NCBI GenBank assembly: GCA_035275065.1 | Contig: DATENM010000064.1 | Span: 62,001 to 126,000 of the forward strand | Source of the DNA: Blastocatellia bacterium | GTDB lineage: Bacteria > Acidobacteriota > Blastocatellia > UBA7656 | Reading direction: 5' to 3' | Length of the DNA stretch: 64,000 bases | Shown here: piece after piece, positions 18,520 to 25,712 of the stretch | How positions within the stretch are numbered: the first letter of the stretch is position 1 | How the letters are laid out: each line of letters opens with the position of its first letter | Program-made: the position numbers and the translations under genes | Notes under the pieces: generated by a model | Seen by the model: only the letters and a program-made list of their open reading frames with translations | What the model was told of the DNA's origin: nothing | Databases searched by the model: none

Positions 18520-19737
18520 TCAGGCGACTTTGCCGACCGACAGCCGCGGCGACAGCGCGTGCAGGAAAGCGCCGACCAGGCTGGCGTTGAACTCCAGCGC
18601 CGAAGGCACGACGCGCACTGCCGCGAAATTCCTGCCGAACACTTTCGGCTTCAAGGTGTCGAGGATCACCGGCTCCAGCAGCGGCCAGACCCCGGCCAGA
18701 TCACCGCCGACAACGACCATCTCGGGGTTCAGGCTGTTGATGATGTTGGCCATGCCGAGCGCCAGATACCTGGCGCTCGCAAGCAAGCTGGCGCGCGCCG
18801 AGCGGTTGCCGCCTTTCGCCAGCCGCACGACATCGCGCATGGTGTAAGCGTCTTCACCCTTGCCGTCCGTGGCTCCGGCCTTGCGTTGCAGATCGACAAA
18901 GCGGTTGATGGTGGCGCGATCCGAGGCGTACAGCTCCCAGCAGCCGCGATTGCCGCAATTGCAGACCGGCCCATGATGATTGAGCGACAGGTGGCCGAAC
19001 TCGCCGGCGCCTTCGCTCGAACCGCGAAACAGCTGGCCGTTGACGACGATGCCTGTACCGACGCCTTCGTTGACCGTAACGAAGACCAGGTGCATCAAGC
19101 CGGCTTCGCGGCCCCGCCCGTGCCAGATTTCGGCGAGCGCCGAAGCGCGCGCGTCGTTGTCTACGGTGATGGGCAGCCGCAGGCGCTTCTCGAATAGGGC
19201 GCGCAGGTCAACGTCGCGCCAGCCGAGGTTGGGCGAAAAGACGACGCGGCCCGCCGCCGAGTCAACGATGCCGGTGGCGCTGATGCCGACGCCTTCGAAC
19301 TCGACCTGATCCTTCTGCGACTCGATGAGCCGCTCGACGCGCGCAATCAGCTTCTCGATGAATGGCAGCGGGCGGCGGCCCGTCGCCATGAATTGCTGAT
19401 GAATGATCTCGCCGTTGAAGTCGCCGAGCGCAATCGTCGTCCGCGTCACGCCGATATCGATGCCGATGACGCAAACCTTCTCAGGGCGCAGGCCGAGCAG
19501 CCGCGGCTTGCGCCCGCCGTTCGACGGCGCGACGCCCTGTTCGACGATCAAGCCTTTCTCAAGCAGCCGCCGGGTAATCACCGTGATGGTGCTGATCCGC
19601 AGGCCGGTCGTGCGGGTGATCTGAATGCGAGAGATGGGCTGGTGCTCGCGGATGAGGTTCAAGACGATGGCTTCATTGATGTCGCGCATCCGGTCTTTGC
19701 TCGCCGTATGCAGACTGTCGAAGTCCAGCTTTCGCAT
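18520..19737 (-). CDS. ROK-family transcriptional regulator (NagC/XylR type)
   Basis: 405 aa. Residues about 20-85 form a winged helix (ISRIQITRTTGLRISTITVI). Residues 90-400 form the ROK sugar-kinase-like domain, with a phosphate-binding loop IGIDIGVTRTT and the ROK zinc site H249, C259, C261, C266 (CNCGNRGCWE). DNA-binding ROK proteins usually repress sugar-utilisation genes until a sugar binds. A near-consensus promoter (19789-19817) and a palindrome at the predicted transcription start (19754-19782) suggest autoregulation. It is followed on the same strand by the receptor and glycosidase genes, its probable targets. The effector is unknown; a pentose or hexose released by the locus is likely. 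Confidence 0.92.
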   Translation of the reverse strand: MRKLDFDSLHTASKDRMRDINEAIVLNLIREHQPISRIQITRTTGLRISTITVITRRLLEKGLIVEQGVAPSNGGRKPRLLGLRPEKVCVIGIDIGVTRTTIALGDFNGEIIHQQFMATGRRPLPFIEKLIARVERLIESQKDQVEFEGVGISATGIVDSAAGRVVFSPNLGWRDVDLRALFEKRLRLPITVDNDARASALAEIWHGRGREAGLMHLVFVTVNEGVGTGIVVNGQLFRGSSEGAGEFGHLSLNHHGPVCNCGNRGCWELYASDRATINRFVDLQRKAGATDGKGEDAYTMRDVVRLAKGGNRSARASLLASARYLALGMANIINSLNPEMVVVGGDLAGVWPLLEPVILDTLKPKVFGRNFAAVRVVPSALEFNASLVGAFLHALSPRLSVGKVA

Positions 19738-19753
19738 GAAGCCCCCGCGGTCA

Positions 19754-19782
19754 ACTTACTTTAGACAATGAAAAAACTAAGT
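19754..19782. promoter_or_regulatory. Candidate operator at the ROK gene transcription start
   Basis: The ends ACTTA (19754-19758) and TAAGT (19778-19782) are reverse complements, and an inner TTTAG faces CTAA. The site is A/T-rich in a GC-rich region and covers the +1 expected from the upstream promoter. Family comparison: XylR-type ROK operators are also A/T-rich with TTAG/CTAA halves. Confidence 0.45.
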
Positions 19783-19788
19783 GCCGCG

Positions 19789-19817
19789 ATTGTACTGCGG
19801 CGTCAGGGGGCTGTCAA
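19789..19817 (-). promoter_or_regulatory. Sigma70-type promoter of the ROK regulator gene
   Basis: On the minus strand TTGACA (19817-19812) and TACAAT (19794-19789) are separated by exactly 17 bases. This gives a perfect -35 and a 5/6 -10. The start codon lies about 45 bases downstream of the expected +1. Confidence 0.75.
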
Positions 19818-19887
19818 CCACATTTTGTGAGACCCTGGTGAGGCTGCCGACGCGACGGCAGGCGGGCGGGCGGGCGGGCAGTTGATG

Positions 19888-19922
19888 TGTTCAGGGCAAG
19901 CCTCCCGCATCGGCCCTGAACA
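19888..19922 (-). terminator. Hairpin downstream of the serine hydrolase gene
   Basis: Perfect 10-bp arms TGTTCAGGGC / GCCCTGAACA around a 15-base loop, 47 bp past the stop of the serine hydrolase gene and upstream of the ROK promoter. There is no T-run, so it may only stabilise the transcript end. Confidence 0.4.
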
Positions 19923-19968
19923 GGCGCTGACCGCCCTAGATGACGGGAAGGCTTCGCGGTTGTTTCGC

Positions 19969-22173
19969 TCAGCGACGAGCGTCGGCGGGGGCGCGGAAGA
20001 CAGCATCCGGCACCGCCACATCGAATTTGATCTCCTTCACCTGAATGACGATGTCTCCCTGGTCGGGCAAGCTTTGGACGGTCTTGAACGGCAGCCGGCA
20101 GCCATCCACCAGGCGGAAATCGCTGTAGACCTCGCGAATCGGCTGCGGCTCGCCGGCGGCGCTTGAACGAATCCTGTTGCGCCGGAGCACCAGAAAGCTT
20201 TTGGTCGAAATATACTCGGTGAGCGGGCTGCCCTGCTCCGGCGTCTTGACGACGACGTAAACTTCTTCGTCGCCGACCTTATCCATGCGCTTGATGGTCA
20301 CGTCTTTGTAGAGCGTCTTCCAATTCAGCAACCGGTAGAAGTCATCTTCAATTCGCGCCTCTTCGATTTGCTTCGGCGTCTTGGTTTCCGGCGGGCTGAA
20401 GCTGGTGTGTTCGCCGCCGCTGGCCCCATCAAAGAACTCATAGACCCAGCCGATCTGCTTGCCCAATGCCTGAAGCGTGAGGCGCTGAGCCCACGAGTTC
20501 GGCGCTCGCGAGGTGAAGACGGCTTCGCCGGTGACGCCCTGTTGTTCCAGGTCGAGCGTCGCGGTCGTAACCACCGACCTGTGCCGGCGGAGGTTGGCTT
20601 CGCCGCCGGCTGCCTCAATCACTTTGCTCATCAATTCGGCGACCGATATGGGCGCGGCGAAGGGCGCGACGTTCTCGCCCGGGCGCTTGAATTCAAATTC
20701 GCCTTCCGGCTGTTTGATGACAATGGCCGCCGGGTGGCCTGCGGCATCGCGCTTAACCAGCAGGCGGTGGGTATCAGGGAGGTCGGCAATCGCCAGCACG
20801 TCTTTTTCTTTCTCGGTCAGCGGATAGGCTGGCTGGCCAGGGACGAGGAGAACGAGATGGCCATCCTTTTCGGCAATTTCGATTGGCGTGCCGCCAGGCC
20901 CTTCGAACTTGCCGATCAGCTCTTTGAGGGTCGCGCTAGAAGAGGTCGCGGCGACTGGCGCAGCCGGCGCAGTCGCTGCGACCGGCTTTTGCGGGCTGCC
21001 GACCAGATTCGACCAGATGATCCGGCGGAAATCGCTTTCAAGAGGCGAGTCATCGATGTTAGAGAGCAAGACGAAGCCGAGCTTCTCACCCGGCATCATT
21101 TCGACCAGCGAATGAAAGCCATCAATGCCGCCGTTGTGCCACACGGTCGGATGGCCTTGCCATTCCATCAGCACCCAGCCGAAGCCATAAGCCACCTTGT
21201 CGGCAATCTTCATCTGCGGCGCGACCAGTTCGGCGAAACCTTTTTCCGATACCAGGCGCTTGCCTTCGAAGGCGCCGCCGCCCAGCATCAGCCTGACCCA
21301 TTGCGCCATGTCCCTGGCGTTCGAGTTGATCGCGCCCGCCGGGGCAATCTGTTTGAGGTCGCGCATCGGCACTTGTTTGACCTGGCGCGCAATCCCGTCG
21401 CGCCGATACCCTTTCGAGAAATCCGCCGCGCCCTGCATCTCCTGAACGGACGTGTTGGTGCTGCTCATGCCGAGCGGCTTGAGGATGCGGCTGGCGATGA
21501 CCGCTTCCCAGGTCGAATGATTGGCACTGGCGACGGCTTCGCCGGCGGCGCTGTACATGATGTTGTTGTACTGAAATTTTTCTCTGAGCTTGGCGACCGG
21601 TTTCGCCTGCCCGGCGACGCGGATGACCTCTTCGCGGTTGAGCGTGCCGACTCCCCAGGCGACATCGTTGTGATGCATCAGCCCGACGCGATGACAGAGC
21701 AGATCGCGCAGCGTCACGTTGGCGTCAGCCTCAGGGTCTTTGAGCTTGAAATAAGTGAGGTATTTTTTTGGCGAATCATCGAGCGCGAGCTTACCGTCAT
21801 CGGCGCTCATCTCGGCGGCCATCGCCGTGAAGGCTTTTGTCGCTGAGCCGATGGCGAATAGCGTATCGGGAGTCACCGGCTGGTTGCGCTCGACGTCTTT
21901 CAGGCCGAAGCCCTTCACGAAAACTACCCGGTCATCTTTGATGATGGCGAGCGACAGGCCGGGCACATTCGCGCTCTGGCGCTTCTCTTCGACCGCCTTT
22001 TCGATGGCGGCCAGGCGCGCCGCAAAGTCCGTAGGATTCGGCGAATCACCGCCGGCCTTTGCGCCTTCCTGCTGCCCCGGCTGTGTCCACGCGGCAGTCG
22101 CCGTGAGCGGGAGATTACTGATCGCCAATAACAACGCGACAAGGATGCGCGACAGCGGTTTGCATTTCATCAT
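19969..22173 (-). CDS. Beta-lactamase-family serine hydrolase fused to a LolA-like C-terminal domain
   Basis: 734 aa, exported (signal peptide to about residue 29). The N-terminal ~370 residues are a class C beta-lactamase/D-Ala-D-Ala carboxypeptidase fold: S110xxK113 (SATK), YNN at 202-204, and HNGG as the third motif. A linker domain follows (about 425-520), then a final ~200 residues reading like outer-membrane lipoprotein-carrier-type sheets (VIEAAGGEANLRRHRSVVT...VYSDFRLVDGCRLPFKT). The start at 22173 has a strong AGGAGG. A short perfect hairpin (22226-22244) lies in the 5' leader. The substrate could be an ester, peptide or amide; antibiotic resistance is not implied by the family alone. 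Confidence 0.88.
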   Translation of the reverse strand: MMKCKPLSRILVALLLAISNLPLTATAAWTQPGQQEGAKAGGDSPNPTDFAARLAAIEKAVEEKRQSANVPGLSLAIIKDDRVVFVKGFGLKDVERNQPVTPDTLFAIGSATKAFTAMAAEMSADDGKLALDDSPKKYLTYFKLKDPEADANVTLRDLLCHRVGLMHHNDVAWGVGTLNREEVIRVAGQAKPVAKLREKFQYNNIMYSAAGEAVASANHSTWEAVIASRILKPLGMSSTNTSVQEMQGAADFSKGYRRDGIARQVKQVPMRDLKQIAPAGAINSNARDMAQWVRLMLGGGAFEGKRLVSEKGFAELVAPQMKIADKVAYGFGWVLMEWQGHPTVWHNGGIDGFHSLVEMMPGEKLGFVLLSNIDDSPLESDFRRIIWSNLVGSPQKPVAATAPAAPVAATSSSATLKELIGKFEGPGGTPIEIAEKDGHLVLLVPGQPAYPLTEKEKDVLAIADLPDTHRLLVKRDAAGHPAAIVIKQPEGEFEFKRPGENVAPFAAPISVAELMSKVIEAAGGEANLRRHRSVVTTATLDLEQQGVTGEAVFTSRAPNSWAQRLTLQALGKQIGWVYEFFDGASGGEHTSFSPPETKTPKQIEEARIEDDFYRLLNWKTLYKDVTIKRMDKVGDEEVYVVVKTPEQGSPLTEYISTKSFLVLRRNRIRSSAAGEPQPIREVYSDFRLVDGCRLPFKTVQSLPDQGDIVIQVKEIKFDVAVPDAVFRAPADARR

Positions 22174-22225
22174 CGATAATCCTCCTGAGACATGGGCCAG
22201 TTTCGGCAATTCGACTGGCGAGCAT

Positions 22226-22244
22226 CATCGCGCTTCGCGCGATG
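22226..22244. other. Perfect short hairpin in the serine hydrolase leader
   Basis: CATCGCGC-TTC-GCGCGATG forms an 8-bp stem with a three-base loop about 53 bases upstream of the serine hydrolase start. In the divergent direction it lies about 130 bases upstream of the lacZ-type promoter. Its role, RNA structure or protein site, is open. Confidence 0.5.
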
Positions 22245-22372
22245 TGAAATCATCCGCCGCTTAAAAGCAGCGGTCTTCTTTCGTAGGTGAGGATAACGGC
22301 GCTCTCCCTGCAAAGGCAAGATGGGTTAGGCGAAGCGTCACGAATCAGCCGGGCGCTTCTCCTTGTTGCCGG

Positions 22373-22401
22373 TTGACACTCACCAATCGAATTGCAATAA
22401 C
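22373..22401 (+). promoter_or_regulatory. Candidate promoter of the GH2 beta-galactosidase gene
   Basis: TTGACA (22373-22378), a 17-base spacer, then AATAAC (22396-22401). The -35 is perfect and the -10 matches 4/6. The start codon is about 50 bases downstream of the -10. Confidence 0.5.
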
Positions 22402-22451
22402 TACCCCTGGCGAGCGTCCGCTCGCGCGAACATCAAATCGGGAGCCCATTC

Positions 22452-25400
22452 ATGACGCGATTCGTTCTCTTCGTTCTTTTCCTTCTCGCCTGCACGCTCG
22501 CTTCGTCACCGCTGTTTGCTCAGACGGACAACCCGCCGCCTGATTGGGAAAACCCGCGCGTCTTTGGCATCAACAAAGAGCTGCCGCACGCGACGCTCGT
22601 GCCTTATCCGAGCGAGCGCGCGGCGCTTGCCGCCGACGCCGGAGGCTCGCCCTTCGTGCAATCGCTCAACGGCCAGTGGAAGTTTCATTGGGTCAAGCAG
22701 CCGTCGGAGCGGCCCTCGCGTTTTTATGAAGTGGATTACGATGTCAGCTCGTGGAAAGAGATTCGCGTGCCGTCGAACTGGGAGATGGAAGGCTACGGCA
22801 CGCCCATCTACACGAACATCACTTACCCTTTCAAGCGCGACGCGCCGCGCGTGACCAGCGAGCCGCCGACGCGGTACACCGCCTACAAAGAGCGCAATCC
22901 CGTAGGCTCGTACCGCCGCACTTTCACGGTCCCTGCGGACTGGCAGGGCCGCCAGGTCTTCCTCATCTTCAATGGCGTCAACTCGGCGTTTTATGTCTGG
23001 GTCAATGGTAAGCTGGTCGGCTACAGCCAGGATTCGCGGCTGCCCGCCGAGTTCAACGTCACGCGATATTTGAACGCCGGCGAGAACCTGCTTGCCGTCG
23101 AAGTCTACCGCTGGTGCGATGGCAGCTATCTGGAAGATCAGGATTTCTGGCGCATGAGCGGCATCTTTCGCAACGTCGAGCTGGTGTCGCGCGCGCCGCT
23201 CTACCTTCGCGACTTCTACGCGCAGACGGCGCTCGACCCGGCGTATCGCGACGCCACGCTCAACCTGAATCTGAAAGTAAGGAATGTCACAAACGACAAT
23301 CGCGTGGTGTCGGTCGAGACCCGCTTGCTCGACGACAAACAGAACAGCGTCTTCGCGCCGGTGGTGACGAAAGCCAATCTCGCAGCGCAAGGTGAAGCGT
23401 CGCTAGACATCGCGCAGGCGGTCAAGAACCCGAAGAAGTGGTCGGCGGAAACGCCGAACCTTTATCGCTTGCTGCTGACTTTGAAAGATGATCGCGGCAA
23501 GGTGATCGAGTCCATTCCCTTCTCCATCGGCTTCCGCTCGTCGGAGATCAAGGACGGTCAGTTGCTCTTCAACGGCCGCCCGCTAATCATTAAGGGCGTC
23601 AACCGTCACGAGTTCGACCCCGACCTCGGTCAAGTCGTCACGGCCGAGCGCATGATTCAAGATATCAAGCTGATGAAGCAGAGCAACATTAATGCCGTGC
23701 GCACCTGCCACTACCCGAACGTGGCGGAATGGTATGCGCTCTGCGACCGCTACGGGCTTTACGTGTTGGACGAAGCGAATATCGAATCGCACGGCTATGG
23801 CGCGAACGAAGCGCAGCGCATCTCGACCGGCGAAGATTACACCGAAGCCATCGTTGACCGCGTGCGCCGCACCATCGAGCGCGACAAGAATCACCCCTCG
23901 ATCTTCATCTTCTCGCTCGGTAACGAAGCCGGCGTCGGTCGCAACTTTGAAGCGGCGCGCAACTGGGTCAAGACGGCGCACCCTGAATTGCTCATCAGCT
24001 ATGAGCCGGGCGACAGCCGGCACAGTGATTTTCTCTGCCCGATGTACACGCCGCCCAAAGAGATGCAGCCTTACTGGGAGAAGCATGGGCGTGGTCGCCC
24101 GATGTTCCTTGTCGAGTACGCGCACGCGATGGGCAACAGCACGGGCAACTTTCAAGAGTACTGGGATGTGATTGAGTCGCATCGATGGATGCACGGCGGC
24201 TTCATCTGGGACTGGGTGGATCAAGGCATCCGCAAGCGCGGCACCAATGGCAAAGAGTTCTGGGCCTATGGTGGCGACTTCGGCGATTTCCCGAACGACG
24301 ACAACTTCTGCACGAACGGATTGGTCTTGCCCGACCGCACGCCGCACCCCGGGCTCGCGGAGGTCAAGAAGGTTTACCAGTACATCAAGGCCGAGCCGGT
24401 TGATCTGGCGGCGGGCCGCGTGCGCGTCCGCAACAAGTATCTGTTTAATGACCTGTCGAACATTCGCGGCGCGTGGGAATTGGAAGAGAGCGGCAGGGTG
24501 ATCGAGCGCGGCAACCTGCCCACACTCAATATCGCCGCCGGCCAGTCGCAAGAGATTCAGCTTGCGATTAAACCCGTGAAGACTGCCCCGGGCGCGGAGT
24601 ATTTTTTGAAAGTGACATTCCGGCTGGCGGCGGATGCGCCGTGGGCGGCTAGAGGTCATGTCGTCGCGTGGGATCAACTGGCGATGCCTTATCAAACGAT
24701 CCCGGCGCGAGCCCATGACGTTTTAGCGATGCCGCCGTTGAGGATTAGCGATTCAGCAGACGGGTACACCGTCGCCAGCACGCAGTTCAAAGCGCGCGTC
24801 GGCAGGCAGAGCGGCGCGCTCGAATCATACGAAGTGAAGGGCAAGCAACTGATCGCCGCGCCGCTGGCGCCGAACTTCTGGCGACCGCCGACCGATAATG
24901 ACCGCGGCAATGACATGCCTAAACGTCAGGGCATCTGGCGCGACGCCGCCGCGAACCGCACAGTCAAAGAGGTCACCGCCGAGCAGGTCAGCCCGCAGGT
25001 AGTCAGAGTTATCGCCGCCGCCACGCTGCCTGCCGGCGCTTCGACGGTGCGCAACGTCTACACTTTTTATGGCAGCGGCGAAATCGAGATCGAGCAGGAG
25101 ATCACCCCCGGCGGCCAGTTGCCCGACCTGCCGCGCTTCGGCATGCAGATGCGCGTGCCGGGCGAGTTCCGCACCGTCACCTGGTTCGGGCGCGGGCCGC
25201 AGGAGAATTACTGGGATCGCAACACCGCCGCCGCCGTCGGGCAGTATTCCGAACAGGTCGAAAACCTCTTCTTTCCCTACATCGAGCCGCAGGAAAGCGG
25301 CAACCGCACTGATGTGCGCTGGATTACACTGACCAATCGCAATGGCTTCGGGTTGAAGGCTACGGGCATGCCCCTGCTGTCGGTGAGCGCCTGGCCGTTT

Positions 25401-25592
25401 CACATGGAAGAGCTTGAGCGGCGCAAGCACCCCAGCGAGATTGTGGCGGCGGAAGACATCACCGTGAATCTCGATGACCGGCAGATGGGCGTCGGCGGCG
25501 ACAACAGTTGGGGCGCGCTCCAGCACCCTGAGTATCGCTTGCCCGCCGGGCCCTACCGCTATCGCTTCCGCATTGAGCCGGTCGTGCCATAA
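22452..25592 (+). CDS. Glycoside hydrolase family 2 beta-galactosidase (LacZ-type), secreted
   Basis: 1046 aa, the usual length of LacZ-type enzymes, with a signal peptide (MTRFVLFVLF...SPLFAQ). Order: sugar-binding domain (about 45-245), Ig-like domain, TIM barrel with acid/base in FSLGNEAGVG (E492) and nucleophile in MFLVEYAHAMGN (E555), a second Ig-like domain, and a C-terminal Bgal_small_N supersandwich (about 770-1040, FWRPPTDNDRGND onwards). GGGAG 7 bases upstream supports the start. It is transcribed divergently from the serine hydrolase gene. Export suggests action on galactosyl side chains of plant polysaccharide rather than on cytoplasmic lactose. Confidence 0.93.
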   Translation: MTRFVLFVLFLLACTLASSPLFAQTDNPPPDWENPRVFGINKELPHATLVPYPSERAALAADAGGSPFVQSLNGQWKFHWVKQPSERPSRFYEVDYDVSSWKEIRVPSNWEMEGYGTPIYTNITYPFKRDAPRVTSEPPTRYTAYKERNPVGSYRRTFTVPADWQGRQVFLIFNGVNSAFYVWVNGKLVGYSQDSRLPAEFNVTRYLNAGENLLAVEVYRWCDGSYLEDQDFWRMSGIFRNVELVSRAPLYLRDFYAQTALDPAYRDATLNLNLKVRNVTNDNRVVSVETRLLDDKQNSVFAPVVTKANLAAQGEASLDIAQAVKNPKKWSAETPNLYRLLLTLKDDRGKVIESIPFSIGFRSSEIKDGQLLFNGRPLIIKGVNRHEFDPDLGQVVTAERMIQDIKLMKQSNINAVRTCHYPNVAEWYALCDRYGLYVLDEANIESHGYGANEAQRISTGEDYTEAIVDRVRRTIERDKNHPSIFIFSLGNEAGVGRNFEAARNWVKTAHPELLISYEPGDSRHSDFLCPMYTPPKEMQPYWEKHGRGRPMFLVEYAHAMGNSTGNFQEYWDVIESHRWMHGGFIWDWVDQGIRKRGTNGKEFWAYGGDFGDFPNDDNFCTNGLVLPDRTPHPGLAEVKKVYQYIKAEPVDLAAGRVRVRNKYLFNDLSNIRGAWELEESGRVIERGNLPTLNIAAGQSQEIQLAIKPVKTAPGAEYFLKVTFRLAADAPWAARGHVVAWDQLAMPYQTIPARAHDVLAMPPLRISDSADGYTVASTQFKARVGRQSGALESYEVKGKQLIAAPLAPNFWRPPTDNDRGNDMPKRQGIWRDAAANRTVKEVTAEQVSPQVVRVIAAATLPAGASTVRNVYTFYGSGEIEIEQEITPGGQLPDLPRFGMQMRVPGEFRTVTWFGRGPQENYWDRNTAAAVGQYSEQVENLFFPYIEPQESGNRTDVRWITLTNRNGFGLKATGMPLLSVSAWPFHMEELERRKHPSEIVAAEDITVNLDDRQMGVGGDNSWGALQHPEYRLPAGPYRYRFRIEPVVP

Positions 25593-25667
25593 AAACACGG
25601 AGACACAGAGACACGGAGGAAGCACGGAGAGGACTCTGTGCCTCTGTGCCTCCGTGTCTCTGTGTTT
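25593..25667. repeat. Inverted repeat, family B copy 2
   Basis: Left arm AAACACGGAGACACAGAGAC and right arm CTCCGTGTCTCTGTGTTT, with an irregular centre of CACGGAG and CTCTGTGC units. It lies between the lacZ-type gene and the U32 gene. The strand-swapped ends match copy 1 (12024-12112). Confidence 0.85.
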
Positions 25668-25712
25668 AATTCCCTGCCGCTTGTCGGGGCAAGTTTGCTA
25701 GACTATTCCTTT

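Noticed and set aside
19857..19880. GGCG tetranucleotide run
   Set aside because: Simple GC-rich microsatellite of about 20 bases; no G-run pattern for a quadruplex and no gene effect visible.
19969..22173. Antibiotic-resistance beta-lactamase
   Set aside because: The SxxK/YxN fold is shared with esterases and peptidases, and the extra C-terminal domain and length do not fit AmpC-type enzymes.
22452..25592. Calling the plus-strand GH2 lacZ in the classical lac sense
   Set aside because: The enzyme has a signal peptide and no lac permease or lac repressor nearby, so the symbol would suggest a wrong context.
25638..25712. N-terminal extension of the U32 protein (MPLCLRVSVF...)
   Set aside because: It is translation of the inverted repeat B2; similar peptides (LPLCLCVSVF) appear wherever this repeat is open in frame.
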